In this document: one piece after another, positions 31,972 through 43,644 of the stretch
Position numbering within the stretch: the first letter of the stretch is position 1
Layout of the letters: the number at the start of each line of letters is the position of its first letter
Origin: Diphasiastrum complanatum
Lineage: Eukaryota > Streptophyta > Lycopodiopsida > Lycopodiales > Lycopodiaceae
DNA length: 64,000 bases
NCBI GenBank assembly: GCA_029204225.1
Contig: CM055112.1
Coordinates: 21,890,578-21,954,577 of the forward strand
Direction: 5' to 3'
Made by a program: the position numbers and the translations under genes
The notes under the pieces: model-generated
What the model saw: only the letters and a program-made list of their open reading frames with translations
Databases searched by the model: none
Told to the model about the DNA's origin: nothing

Positions 31972-33428
31972 ATGGCGATGGCGATGGCGATGGCATCCGC
32001 GACGAGTCTCAATGCAGCAATGGCTGCGCTCGCAGTGGGCGGATTCTCCTCAAGCTCCATCATGGGCACGCCTGCTTACAATCCTAGAAGCTCCTCACTT
32101 CCTTTGGTTCGCACTCTCCTCTCCCTTTTCTCATCGCTTTCAAGAGCATCATCTTGGTTTTTTGTTCTTTTTATAATGAAACAGAGGGGTCATGTCCGTT
32201 GCGTAATGCACCTGCAGGGACATTTTGCGGCTTGCATATTTGATAGAAAAAAAATCATACTTAGGTTTGTAACAAAAGTATACTAAAGAAAAAGCTGATT
32301 AAAATGCACCTTCTGTTTGACATAAGCATCTGTTATTTAAGTTTGCATATGAAGAGGGATACTTTACTCTAACTAAAAGCATTGTCTCAAAATGTATGTA
32401 CTCTAAGGCGTTTCGTGATAAACTTTCCATAACTCAGCGTATGATTTTGCAGCCAAATCTGTCTTCAAGACCTTGCGACATTAGAATGCAGGTATATTCT
32501 TTTCAGTACTGCAACCTGTACATTTATATGTAGCTTTTCCATGATTTTTGTAAGTCTGATGCATCGGGATAGCCTATGCTTAAAAGTTCTATATATCTTT
32601 GCTATTTGAACCAAATGTTTTTTTTTCAATCCAAATGCGAATGATTCCATCTAGTCCTCATGGTTTTGATAACCTGTTTGGACAAATGCAAACTACATAC
32701 AGATGATATCTTGAGAAGCAAAGATGATGGTGACGCTTTAACTAACTTGTCAAGCATTGACTGAAAAATCAGTCAATCAAAATATTTTTTACTTTTAGGT
32801 CTAACATTTTGTGCATATTTTTTCATGTAAAGGATATATTACGAATTTGTAATTATCATAAATTGCATTGCACATAATTCATACAACATCTAGGCCATCA
32901 TTGTGTGTAACCTTCTCATTTTCTGAATACTATTTTTAGTTCTCTAAGCAGTATTAATTACCAATGCTTTTTCCTTACTTTCAGATACAAGCAATTATGT
33001 TACCAATTTTTTGTTGAACAGGTACAAGGGTTGTCCTTGCCAAGGGAAATCCTTGTCTAGTGAGACTTAGCCTAGTACTTATGCATGCCATGCGTCAAGG
33101 ACGCTTACACTAAGGAAAATCACACACCACCATCTGCATGTGGCGAGCTATGTACACAGATTGAAAGAGGCCAGATAGACAGTGTGAGGCTTGTGTGTGA
33201 GCGGAGAGGCACATCAAGAGGGCTACAAGAATGGTCAGGCAATACATGCAGGAATGGTGATTCAAAGCTTTCACCAAGGTCTAATCATGGGCCAAGACTA
33301 GGACCATTAACAACCTATGTAATAAAATTAGCAAACCATGTGAATTTCAAGTTATGGGCCCAAGGCCATCAAGTGAGTAGCTTCATTGAACTTGGACATC
33401 CTCTAACTTGAGTGTTTGCTAGGACAAG

Positions 33429-33494
<66 letters not shown>

Positions 33495-36400
33495 CCCTCT
33501 TCTAGAAAGGGGGAGTTAAATGCACTTTTGGCCAAATTGAGGCGTTACATGTGGATTTGACCATTTTGATGTCTATGCCATTTTTGGCCATATCACAAAT
33601 CTACACAAAGAAGCTTGATATAAAAACTTTGTGATACCCCTAAAGTGAACATCATAAACTATTTTTGACTTTTTCTACATATGGGAACATGCTCCACACA
33701 TGTGATCTTTTGCTCACAAACTAAAAGACACAAAACAACCAAGATAGATTTTGACCATTTTTCACACCTCCTCAAAAACTAGCTTGGTAAAATCAAGGAG
33801 TTTGTGAAACTTTTTGAGTGGATCCTTTTGTATGTATATGAAGTAAAAAACCAGCAAAAGGATCCATCATAGCAGCACCTCACCAAATCCATGATAAGAT
33901 CTCTTTGGTAGAAATCTCTTGCCAATATCTTTGAAGAGTACTCCACCAATTGTCTCTCTTTATCATAAAATATGAGCCATAAGGACTTGGTTATCCATCT
34001 TGAAGATCCCCTTGAAATCATATGTTGAGGAGGCTCTTTCTGAAACCTCGACCCCTTCACATCTTGATAATCTTCAATAGATATGATTTGAGATGCATCT
34101 TGAGATGCCTTGAGCTCGGCCCCTTCCAAGGTTGAATGTAGATCTATATAAAATGTGACTTCTTTGCTCTCAATCATTTTTGAAATAGAGAGTATAATGG
34201 CTTTATAGGCCTCCTTGGTGGATAAGCATCCAACCATCCAAAGCTTTGATCTTCAATGAGAACTCCATCTCAACATATGCTTTGAATAATAGGAAATAAT
34301 CATGCACCATAAACCTTGAAGAAAGAAGAAATGTGCATCTTGTGTGATCATCCTCCTTTGAAGACTTGGATGCATAAGCAACATCAAGAGATTTTGCACT
34401 CTCTCTTGTGTTCAATTTGTAGATGCCTTCATGTCTAGATCCATATGCAAGGATCTCACCATCCTTCTTGATCACACAATTGTCAATATGGAAATTGACA
34501 TCAAGACCACCATCAAGTACTTTGCCAACACTTATAAGATTCTTTGTAATCTTGGGAACAAAAAGAACCTCTTGAAGAGATAGAACTTTTGATGATGCAA
34601 GCTTCAAGGGAATGGTCCATACTCCAATTTTGCACTCTTGATCACTTGCAATATATATGGACTTCTTGACTCCTCCATAAGGCATAATAGTTGAAAAGGA
34701 ATTCTTGGAGCTACACATATGTGAAGATGCTCCACTATCAATATACCAAGAGTCATCCATCTTGAAGGTGGAAGAGGAGAATTTTGATGCCATAAGAGAG
34801 CATTCTCCATCACTTGCAATAAAGTCTTCTTTCTCATGAGAGATGTTGGCTTGCTTGAATTGATTCTTCTTCTTGAAGCAATTGGTGGCATAGTGGCCTT
34901 TCTTGCCACAAAAGAAGCACTTAACATCTTTTTTCTTCTTCTTTGAAGTAGAATATTGAGAGGAATCATCATCCTCTTCATCTTGGTCTTTTGCTTTGTC
35001 CTTGGAGAAGTGTTGGTGTTGCTTTTTGCTCCTCTCTTTGTGCTTGGCAAATAAAACCTTGTTTTCACCATTATGGTTGAGTGACAATTTGTCCATCCTT
35101 AATAGCTTGTTCCTATGCCTTGATTCTTTAGCCATTAGCACTCCTTGCAAAGCCTCCAAAGTAGGTAGCTCCTCCTTGATGGCATAGGATTGGACAAGGT
35201 TCTCATACTCATCTCTTAAGCCATTAAGTATGACTTGAACTAGCTCACTTTGATTTATGGATCCTCCAATACAAGCAAACTCCCTATGAGTATCTTTCAC
35301 TCTCAACACATAATTAGTGACACTCTCATCACTCTTTTGAGAACTTTGGAAGATTTGATTTCTGAGAGTGAGGAGCCTAGAGGTATTTTTGGCTTCATAA
35401 ATAGCTTTGAGAGTATCCCAAGCTTGCTTGGCCGAGTTGCAATCACCAATCTCTCTCAAAATCTCATTAGAGACATTCATCTTGATAAGGTGGAGAACCT
35501 TCCTAGCTCTCTTCTTGTACTTTTGTACTTCTTGAAGGGCTTGAGGCTCCTCAATCCCAAGTACAATGTCCATCACATCATGGAGTATCAAGATTGACTC
35601 CATTCTAACCTTCCAAATAGAATAGTTGGAGGTAGATAGTCTTTCACTAGATTCCAATAGGTAGGAACCCATAGATGCCATGTAATAGTGAAGACTCCTT
35701 GTAATGAGACACTCAAATGTTGCTTCTCTCTCACTATAGGATCCTTGAAAGGTGTACTACCAACTCCTATGCAAGATCTTGCAACAAAGTGAGATATGGA
35801 CCTCAATAGCTTTTCCAATCTCTGTTAATCTAGATCACTCTCACATCAATTGATGAAGTATGGGCTAAGTTTGGGTCAAGCTATCTTTGGCACGTGTGAG
35901 ACACTCCAAGAATCCACAAATCACTCAAATACAAGCCAATTGTATGAAAGAATGTGGCTATGATCTCAAATTGATGACTAGATCTCAAGAAAGTGTGATG
36001 GGCAAGCCTAGAAGTGAGATTTTTGGTGAGATCCAATCACTATGAAGTCAATTGCTACACAAACTAGACTCAAATAGCTTTAAAACTAGCTATCAAGCAC
36101 CAATTTTGGATCACACATGGAAGAGAACCTTCCAAATGAACTTGGCTGTACTTCACACGTGCCTGAGCACTGAATTCCGTACAGTACCTGAAATGATTCA
36201 ATAATTATGATTATGAACCCTTTTGATCCAATTTTGCTTGAGTGCAATCACCATTTCTCATAGACCTTTAGAGTTCTTGTTGTCCACCTCTTTGATAGAG
36301 TCAAATGTAATTGGGCTTGTGAACTCCTTATTCACATGGTTGATATAATATCGTCAGTGCTTGCCACTCCTCTTAATGTTGTTGTAATCTTTGGTTTTTC

Positions 36401-39400
36401 TTCTTCCTAGTGTATTAACGTCATTCATCTGAACAATAAAAGCATTGACTTCATGAGACCAAAAGACCATTGCACTATCATGATTGGGCATCATTGCTAA
36501 GCTCTATGTGGCCACCATACAAACAATAGCGAGCAGTGAAATTGAGACTTGATGGTTTCATGCTTTGCAACAGGTTGGTTTTAGGGCCATCTCAGATCGT
36601 GTTTTCACTCTTTGGACACTTATTGAGGAGGCAAAATTCACAAATGAGTGTGAGCATTGTTGCTTTGTGGACTTTAGATGAGTACCGCATCAAATGCTTA
36701 TTTAGTGGTTGAGGGATTTCAATTTCTCTTGTGACACGGTCTTGGTTGTTATTACACTTTATGAGTGAGTCATGGGATGCTTCAAGTTAGATGAGGCCTT
36801 ATCTCAATAGATTGACAACACTATAGGAGTGAAGTAGGGATGTTTGCTCTCCCCTACCTTATTTGGTCGATGAGCTAGAGAAAGTTATTATGTTGGGCAT
36901 GGGTGTAGGCTTCAAAACATACCATTTTCCCATTTTTATACATGGATCATGTGTTTTTGGTATCTTTGACTAGAGAAGGGTTACAACATCTAGATACATT
37001 ACACACATTCTGTACTACTTGGGTTCTAGAGATCAATGCCAAGAAGACCAACATTATGGTCTTCAATATCTAGAGATCGTACATGCGTTTTTGGTATCTT
37101 TGACTAGGGAAGGGTTACAACAACATCTAGATAAAATGCATGAGTTAAAATCTGGAGATGTATTGTTGGAGATAGTTTCCTCCTATGCTTACCTAAGTGT
37201 AACCTTAAACCAAAGGTAGCGGGACCCGGACGCGGACAAGCGTCCTGGGACGCGACGTGTCCATCCCGGACACACTTTTCTTTCGTTTTATAATTTTTTT
37301 AGAGTATTTTAGTTAAAAAAAAAAGGACGCGTCCGGCCCAGACCCTCATGTCTGCTGAAACATGTTGCTGCAAGCCGACTTGGGAAAGGAAAATTTTTAT
37401 TAGTCACTTTGGAGCGGTTTTGTTTCCAGGGATACATATAGGCTCATCAAAAACTTGAGCAACTGCCCCAGGCTAGACATATAAACCAGAAGTGCCATGT
37501 GATGATGGGCATACAAAAATATGGTGGGATCCAAGGTATCCATAAGGTCCATGAGTTTCAAGCAATATCAGTAGGTACTGGTGCAAAAGTGTTCAAGCTC
37601 ATCATACAAACCATGCATAGCACATAGCAGGATGCAAAAATGATTTAGAGGAACTATGCTGTCCAAAGGGACCGAGGCTATAAAAAATATCTTGACATCC
37701 GTACTCCAAGCCAATCCTTAGATAATAGTTACTTTCTAGATGAAGAAATATATATAAAGGCTCATAAAATACAAAGAACCACCAACAACAAATAGCCTGA
37801 ATACAACAGCAAGAAGCGACTCAAGAAATACGAGCCATGAAATATCTTCATGCCATAAACATTGAGTACCCAGAGGGCCGTGCTTGATGCATCCATGCCC
37901 AACTTGAATGTTGAAACAGACTTCGAAATGATAGAGGAGACGTAGTGCCTAGATCATATGTGAAATAGATTCTATGACCGTGTCTCATGAATGAATGTTT
38001 GCCATTGAGGGTTGCTTTCTTCCTAATTTGTTTGGTGCTCAGCTCGTTGCTCATCCAATGGTTTAGCGAGTTCTTCTAGTGTTTGCCATCTCTTGCGTTC
38101 AACCTATTGCTCATCCAATTATCTAGCAGATTTTTCTAGTCCTTGTCATTGAGCTTCGAAAAAGTACATGATGCCCTTTCAACTAGAAGCTCTAGATGTC
38201 AGCTTAATTGGCTACTAAATGCAAAAACAGAGATCAACTATAGGAAGGTGAACATTCAAAATTTTTAGAAAATAGAAAAAGCACAAAGTAGATAAAGTCC
38301 CGACAATTCAAAAAGAAGGCTTGGAAAGGTGAATATCTGAGTAAGTTGACTTCCAATTATTCAAACTAATCTCTATCTAGTGCAACAAAAGTGCCTATTT
38401 GTAGGAAATATGTTAGAATTTCAATGTTTGTGAAAACTGGTATTGTCAGGATTTCATCCTGTAAAGATGCCATTCAGGAAACTTTTGGTATTAACAGTTC
38501 TGCAAGGTGGTTGATCCCATGATTTTCTCCTCATTGGCCATTTCAAGACCTTAATAAAAGTCTTTCCATTTAAGGGTTATATGAGCATGTGGTATGCAGT
38601 GTTTCTGATTGAAGTTTTGGGTGTGCAGAAAAAGCGATGGGAGAAAAAAGAAGTAAAACCAAATAGTTTGCCAGTTGTGCGAAAGATGCATGTGAAAGTT
38701 GGTGATACTGTGAAGATCATTGCAGGCTCAGACAAGGGAAAAATAAGTGAGGTCTCCCTAGTCTACACTCACAACAGCAATGTCCTTGTCAAAAATGTGA
38801 ATTTAAAGACAAAACATGTTAAGGGCAAGGCTGAGGGTGAATCAGGCCAGATCATTCAGGTTCTATTAGCTGAAAGACGCTTGAGTTTTATTATGATGTA
38901 TTCCTTGTTCTAAATTTGTAATTGGCTGAGTACTTTTTCTTTATGGTTGACTTCGCCGACAGATGAATTAGGGCAGTGTATTACTGAACGTTTTTAGTGA
39001 TTTCTTTGTGTTTAGCTCTTGGCTACCATTTATTGTTGTAATTATTGCCCTTCTAACTTGAAAGTGCTATTCTCCATTTTGGTCTAAGCGGCATCATGGA
39101 ACTTCTTGATTCCTTTCGTGCCTTGGGTGTTTATGTTTTTTATTTCTGCTAAGGACTTAAATTTCTTAGTATAATCTCATATTTGTTAGCTTTCGATCTC
39201 ATAACAGTTTTTATGACAAAATTTGTTACTTTGAGAATGCTACAAGGGTTCTCTGTACGTACTACATATTTATGGACAATCTTATATCTAAACCATCGTA
39301 GAACCTTATTGTGAAGTGCCCTAGTCCTAGGCCATCATCACTTGCAATGTTACTTAACCTTGGAATTCCACGGTGTTCAGGTTGAAGCGCCGATTCACAG

Positions 39401-39587
39401 TTCTAATGTGATGCTGTATTCGAAAACAGCTAAGGTGGCAAGCAGAGTTGGCCACAAAGTTGTAGAAGACGGGAGAAAAGTTCGCTATTTATTGAAAACA
39501 GGAGAGGTCCTTGACAGTCCAGAAGATTGGAAAAGGTTGCACAAAAAGGAAAATAAAGAGGAAAAGAAATCACTAGCCATTGTATAG
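31972..39587 (+). CDS. RPL24: Plastid 50S ribosomal protein L24 (uL24c), nuclear gene, 4 exons
   Basis: Coding exons 31972-32106, 32453-32491, 38629-38859 and 39381-39587 give 203 codons. All junctions are GT-AG and phase 0. The product binds 23S rRNA early in assembly of the plastid large subunit. Residues 1-45 or so (Ser/Ala-rich, [14 protein letters not shown]) fit a chloroplast transit peptide. The mature part starts near [16 protein letters not shown] and carries the KOW motif [18 protein letters not shown], then [11 protein letters not shown] and [14 protein letters not shown], matching plant RPL24. The first donor (TTTG/GTTCGC) is weak. It is chosen because it keeps phase and a normal transit-peptide length, and a later donor is the alternative. 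Intron 2 is 6.1 kb and contains a copia and a LINE relic. The gene converges with the potassium transporter. Confidence 0.92.
33433..33490. repeat. (TC)n microsatellite in RPL24 intron 2
   Basis: TC array of about 58 bp beside the left part of the intronic copia relic. Confidence 0.95.
33500..36200 (-). mobile_element. Internally deleted copia element inside RPL24 intron 2
   Basis: Minus-strand copia relative of the inner 18-24 kb element. It has gag and protease, a purine tract TTTTTGAGGAGG (33778-33767) and an LTR start TGTGAAAAATGG at 33766. The integrase is cut after its first part, and RT and RNase H are absent. The leader (35830-36200) has CACGTG words in the same context (near CACACGTG and GTACAG) as the inner element's leader. 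No 5' LTR or PBS was found, so the right end is truncated or too diverged. It lies antisense to RPL24 within a spliced intron. Confidence 0.8.
34203..35681 (-). CDS. Copia gag-protease frame (492 aa), truncated integrase
   Basis: Starts [15 protein letters not shown] and [11 protein letters not shown], closely like the inner copia gag. Zinc knuckle [14 protein letters not shown], a Lys/Asp/Glu-rich linker before it, protease [11 protein letters not shown], and the post-protease region with [14 protein letters not shown]. The frame ends shortly after a join to integrase text ([16 protein letters not shown]), where the expected Asp-Asn-Gly-Gly motif is lost. A second short minus frame (34237-33779) is unrecognised 3' text. 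It could at best be a non-autonomous gag-protease element. Confidence 0.85.
   Translation of the reverse strand: MASMGSYLLESSERLSTSNYSIWKVRMESILILHDVMDIVLGIEEPQALQEVQKYKKRARKVLHLIKMNVSNEILREIGDCNSAKQAWDTLKAIYEAKNTSRLLTLRNQIFQSSQKSDESVTNYVLRVKDTHREFACIGGSINQSELVQVILNGLRDEYENLVQSYAIKEELPTLEALQGVLMAKESRHRNKLLRMDKLSLNHNGENKVLFAKHKERSKKQHQHFSKDKAKDQDEEDDDSSQYSTSKKKKKDVKCFFCGKKGHYATNCFKKKNQFKQANISHEKEDFIASDGECSLMASKFSSSTFKMDDSWYIDSGASSHMCSSKNSFSTIMPYGGVKKSIYIASDQECKIGVWTIPLKLASSKVLSLQEVLFVPKITKNLISVGKVLDGGLDVNFHIDNCVIKKDGEILAYGSRHEGIYKLNTRESAKSLDVAYASKSSKEDDHTRCTFLLSSRFMVHDYFLLFKAYVEMEFSLKIKALDGWMLIHQGGL
36560..37219 (+). pseudogene. LINE (non-LTR) reverse transcriptase relic in RPL24 intron 2
   Basis: Three plus frames together read the LINE RT pattern: CCFVDFR near 36663, TIGVK.GC.LSPTLF near 36820-36860, [15 protein letters not shown] near 37090-37135, [13 protein letters not shown]-like text near 37030-37060, and [17 protein letters not shown] near 37153-37200 (the YLGV position). 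Many stops and frameshifts. A segment around TGTTTTTGGTATCTTTGACTAG is present twice (36952 and about 37086). Confidence 0.75.
37220..38628. other. Remainder of RPL24 intron 2
   Basis: A GC-rich patch at 37220-37350 (GGACGCG words) followed by AT-rich text. No further coding domain. The acceptor GTGTGCAG ends at 38628. Confidence 0.5.
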
Positions 39588-41977
39588 TTTCACAAGTCAC
39601 AACAGTTAGATTCGGTAAGGTCTATGCCTTTAGAAGTAGTTAATCTGCTCCTGATGCTAAATGCAATGAAAGTTGTGAGATTCTTTGATTTGGTGTAAAA
39701 GTAAATATTTTGAGGCACATTGCTAATCTACAGAGACAAACTTTCTCTACTGTGAGCTCAGTGTTACCAGTTCAGAGTTCAGTTCTATATGGTTTTGAAC
39801 ACACTACCTGCTAGGTGAACAGACAATTTAGGCTTGATAGCATCTTGTTAACCCTGGTGTTTACTCCTTTTTTTCAATTTCAAAGAAAATTGTTGTAATT
39901 AAAGGTCCCTCTTCTACCTCTTTGGAAGATACTGTGTAGGTGCATGGACATAATGGATTTTGTTCTTCTAAAGGTTTCTATTTTGTGAGATCAAACTAAA
40001 CCTTAATGTCAATGTGTTGTCTTACAGGTAGACATGAAGGGGTGTACAGAGGCAAAATAAAGTCAAATGTTCTTGGGCTCGTCACTGACTTCCTTTTGAG
40101 GCCCCTTCTATGTAGATTGCTGAACCATCTTAGATAGTTTAGGGTGTTTGTATTTTTATAAGATGAAAGCCGAGTTTTCTGCATTCGTTAGGCTAGGCAT
40201 TCAGCAAAATTCACATTGCCTCACATAATTCAAAGCAAAACCACGGAGGTCTTGTTTGACCTTTTCTGTGGTGGTGTGTTAAATTTCTGTAAGTCAGTGG
40301 GTGCATTAGTAAAATAGCCCCAGCGCTTAAGTGGTTGCAAGATTTACGATGGCCCATTCTGTACTGGATGCTGGAAGGCTTCAAGAGAAGTGTATGATTT
40401 GTTGGAAAGGCCTACTAGTGGATGACAATTTCAATTTTGATTAGAATTTTTGAAAAATGCTAGTCCTGAGATTGGAAAATTAGTGGGACACCCATTTGAA
40501 TCTTCTCTTTTCATCTGGTGGTAATAAATGACGTTGAAGAAAAATTGTCAGATGCCATTTTTAGCGCACTGTCAATTTTGTTGAACATGGTGACCCCTTC
40601 TGTATTTTGCAATTGTTGGGATTGGTTTTGTGCTTTCTGATTCAATGTTTTTGAATCAGGATCTGCCCTTGGTGGAGAATGTTAATTGCAGTTGCAGGGA
40701 TCAATTTTGTGCAATATGACACACAAGCCTTCATAGATTAATTTTTATTGTTATTTAATTTTAAGTGTATGCATACCATGTACCATTTCCTTCCGTTAAA
40801 ACACTTGTTTAACCTTGTCCACTGGCATGTTAAAAGACTTAGCTAATGGAATTGGTCAAGTTGTTGGATTCCCTAGTTCCTCTAGGTTTTGCCGTATAAA
40901 CTTCTTGTATAATACCTCAGTTATTTAACTTGCCATTTGGCAATCAATGCAATTTTCTGATGATGGCTATTTGTGCACATTTGATGGCATTATCAGATGG
41001 TTACATTTAGTACTGTAAAGTCATTTGTATGGGAAAGTAGGAAGATAGTTTACATTTAGCTGGCCATGGGTGTTTGAGTTGTTGAAGGGACTGACTAGTT
41101 GGTGGCTTGAGCTGCTTGACTGCTGAAAGTGGTGGGAAGGACAGGCTACTCAGTGGTAATTAGTGGCCAATTTACTTTATGAACCATGGTAGGGCTATGC
41201 GCCAAAGTACTGGAAAATAGTACTCTTTCCTTTGATCTCAAATGCTACATCTGAGCTATGGTAGATAGGTAGTTAACGGCCCATATCAAGGGTGAGTACT
41301 GACTAAAATTTGTTGGTGCGATGCAAGTTCAAGAATCCTACAAATGCGATGTCATTTTTAGATTTGTGAGGGAAAACAATCAAAGTTCACCTATTTCTAG
41401 GAAATGACAATTCGAGGGACTTATGAATGACATAGCTTGGAAATCTCTGATTTTGTGAGCAAATTACTAGAGGCAAGGGGGAGTCAGATACACTTTGTAA
41501 GATGGTTGGCTGTAGGTTTCTGCTTATTTTGTCAGCGGTAGGAGATCGGGATGAAGTCTATAAGGTTATTCAACTAACAAGATACTACCTTAAACCAAGA
41601 CTTTACACTTAATTGTAACTAAGAACTATGGACTGGCAGAATTAGTTGGCATGCATGACAAACTAGGTTTGTTGCAATATTTGATGTTGTCCAATTGCAT
41701 GATCTACACAACAAAATATCAATCCTTTAAAACGGTTTATGGTCGAGCAGAATTTAAGAAAGAGAATAGAATAGAACAAGGACATTTAAATCTATATTCC
41801 ATCTTATACATTTTTCCTTGCCATGTATCTCATAGCAGGCCCTACTAATTGGCAGAAGTTCTGGTGCCATTTTACCTAAAATTCATTCAAGAACTTCAAA
41901 GTTTGACTAGTTGAATCTTTGTCTTGAAATTATCATATAAAGACCAATTTTAAAGTGGTTATTTCACATTGTAATAT
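39588..41977. other. RPL24 3' flank and intergenic spacer
   Basis: No gene or element recognised. Weakly T-rich near 39860-39900. The 3' end of RPL24 lies somewhere in the first few hundred bases. Confidence 0.4.
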
Positions 41978-41993
41978 AACATAGTAAAATATG

Positions 41994-42065
41994 CTTCTTG
42001 GTTTCGAACCTGGGACCAAAGAAACTTTGGATGTCAAGCTAACCAATAGAGTCACCCCGTTGGGT
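41994..42065 (-). mobile_element. tRNA-derived 72-bp insertion (minimal SINE or tRNA retrosequence)
   Basis: Flanked by a perfect 16-bp direct repeat AACATAGTAAAATATG (41978-41993 and 42066-42081), the size of a LINE-type target duplication. On the minus strand the insert has an A-box-like TGACTCTATTGG and a B box GGTTCGAAACC with starts 44 bp apart, the spacing in tRNA genes. The two ends do not pair as an acceptor stem, so it is not a working tRNA. It looks like a very short tRNA-headed SINE or a truncated tRNA transcript copied by LINE machinery. Confidence 0.8.
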
Positions 42066-42338
42066 AACATAGTAAAATATGAAGCCATAAATCTTTGTAT
42101 AATGTGATTTTTAGATGCTCAAACTTTCTTCAAAAGGTATCCATAATTATCCCAGTTTGTTGTAACTCATAAGATGTTGAGGTTTTAGTTTGGATATATG
42201 TTAGAGAGCAAATTTTAAAATTCAAATAATGGGATGTAGGAACTCATATACATATGATTTAAAACCTAGCTTGGAGTTGGGAAGTGAGAAATTAGTTTGA
42301 AAGAGACATATCATGAAGAAAATAGATATAATAACAAG

Positions 42339-42341
<3 letters not shown>

Positions 42342-42402
<61 letters not shown>
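42342..42402. repeat. (GA)n microsatellite
   Basis: GA array of about 60 bp between the SINE-like insertion and the next relic. Confidence 0.95.
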
Positions 42403-42405
<3 letters not shown>

Positions 42406-42613
42406 ATGTCCTTTGATGCCAAAAGGCATATAAGACAAGAGAAGTACATCCAAGTATGATGGAAAACTAGACAGATCAATGTCGTTGAAACAAAATTGAT
42501 ACATTATCTAAACTACTTGAACATAACAAAATGACAACTAAGAAGAGAGAGGGATAATATAGTCCAAGATTATATGGTATGCACACCATTTACATGTTCA
42601 ATTGGACAACTCT

Positions 42614-42853
42614 TCATTTCTCTAAACTCTGCTCTAACTGAGTCGAAACTACACTCTCAACATTAGCTTTATGCTTGGGCTCAACAAAATGAATGTTACC
42701 ATCTTTGTAGATTATTTGTCTGCCTGTATCCTTAGCTTCATGAAGGGCCTCCTTCTGTCCCACAACATGTACATAAGTAAGATTTTCGTTTAGAAAGATC
42801 TTAGTATCCTTGAGCTTAGGCCGGCATCGTAGCACCTCTCGCCTATACTCCAA
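42614..42853 (-). pseudogene. Possible LINE ORF1-like C-terminal fragment (79 codons)
   Basis: The minus frame contains KDTKIFLNENLT, then HEAKDTGRQIIYKDGNIHF. The arrangement (I-F-L-N-E-x-L-T followed by a short helix and x-Y-x-D-G-x-I) resembles a segment common in nucleic-acid-binding proteins of LINE elements. There is no surrounding element. The assignment is tentative, and it could be an unrelated short gene. Confidence 0.3.
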
Positions 42854-43644
42854 CTAAGTAAAGTGTAAGGCAAGAGTGTTAACGTCTTTCTTGGTACACC
42901 AAGCTGTATCCAAACCGCCTAAGCGATGGAGCAAGAGCACTGGAGCCTAAGAGATGGAGCAAGGGAGAAGGAGCTGTCTCAGCCAGCCAACGGATGGTAC
43001 TCACAAAGAACACATCTCAGCAGGAAAAAATGGAGCAGCAGAGCTCAAATACCACGAGCAGCAACGCGACCAGGGCACCATTGCGCCATCGTGTGAGAGA
43101 GGAAGTGTTGTGCGAAATTTGTTTCGATGTTTGCTTATGGGACTATTGTAAATGCCACGTGCCATCTAGCGGACCCAATTTGCAATACATGCCAACTTCC
43201 ATAGCATAGTTTAGTAGAAAATATCCCAATTATTGACGTGGAGCAATCAACTTAGAGTTTGCAAATAGTGCATGCCCATTTCAATTCAAAGGATGCCAAC
43301 GTTTATGTGACTAACATATGTACTTTGAAAATAGTGAAAGTTTGTTTCCCTAAGTGAGAGTTTGGTAACACCTCCAAGGAGATGCTTTGGTGCAAGAATG
43401 GCACAAAACAAATAATGTATACCTTTTGAATTCAGAAATTTCAAATGCATTCGTGACATTGATGAAAATTGATGTTTTCATTTGATTTTTTCATTGTGCC
43501 TTGGTAGTCTTGATCACCTAAAACACATACAATATGATCTGGACATTCAAATACTTCATGAATTCAGGTAGATATTTTTTTTACAAATTTTGCAGTTGTT
43601 TTGAGAGCTACCCACATGATACTGATGAGGGGAGCAAGCTCGCA
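42854..43644. other. Spacer, 3' flank of the potassium transporter gene
   Basis: No gene recognised. Contains the 3' untranslated region of the minus-strand transporter. Confidence 0.4.

Noticed and set aside
31806-32087. 93-codon plus frame over the RPL24 start
   Set aside because: Out-of-frame shadow. The RPL24 frame from 31972 matches the family and splices in phase.
33085-33411. 108-codon plus frame in RPL24 intron 2
   Set aside because: No domain, inside an intron, composition not convincing.
41994-42065. Functional tRNA gene
   Set aside because: The ends do not pair as an acceptor stem and a 16-bp target duplication shows it was inserted.
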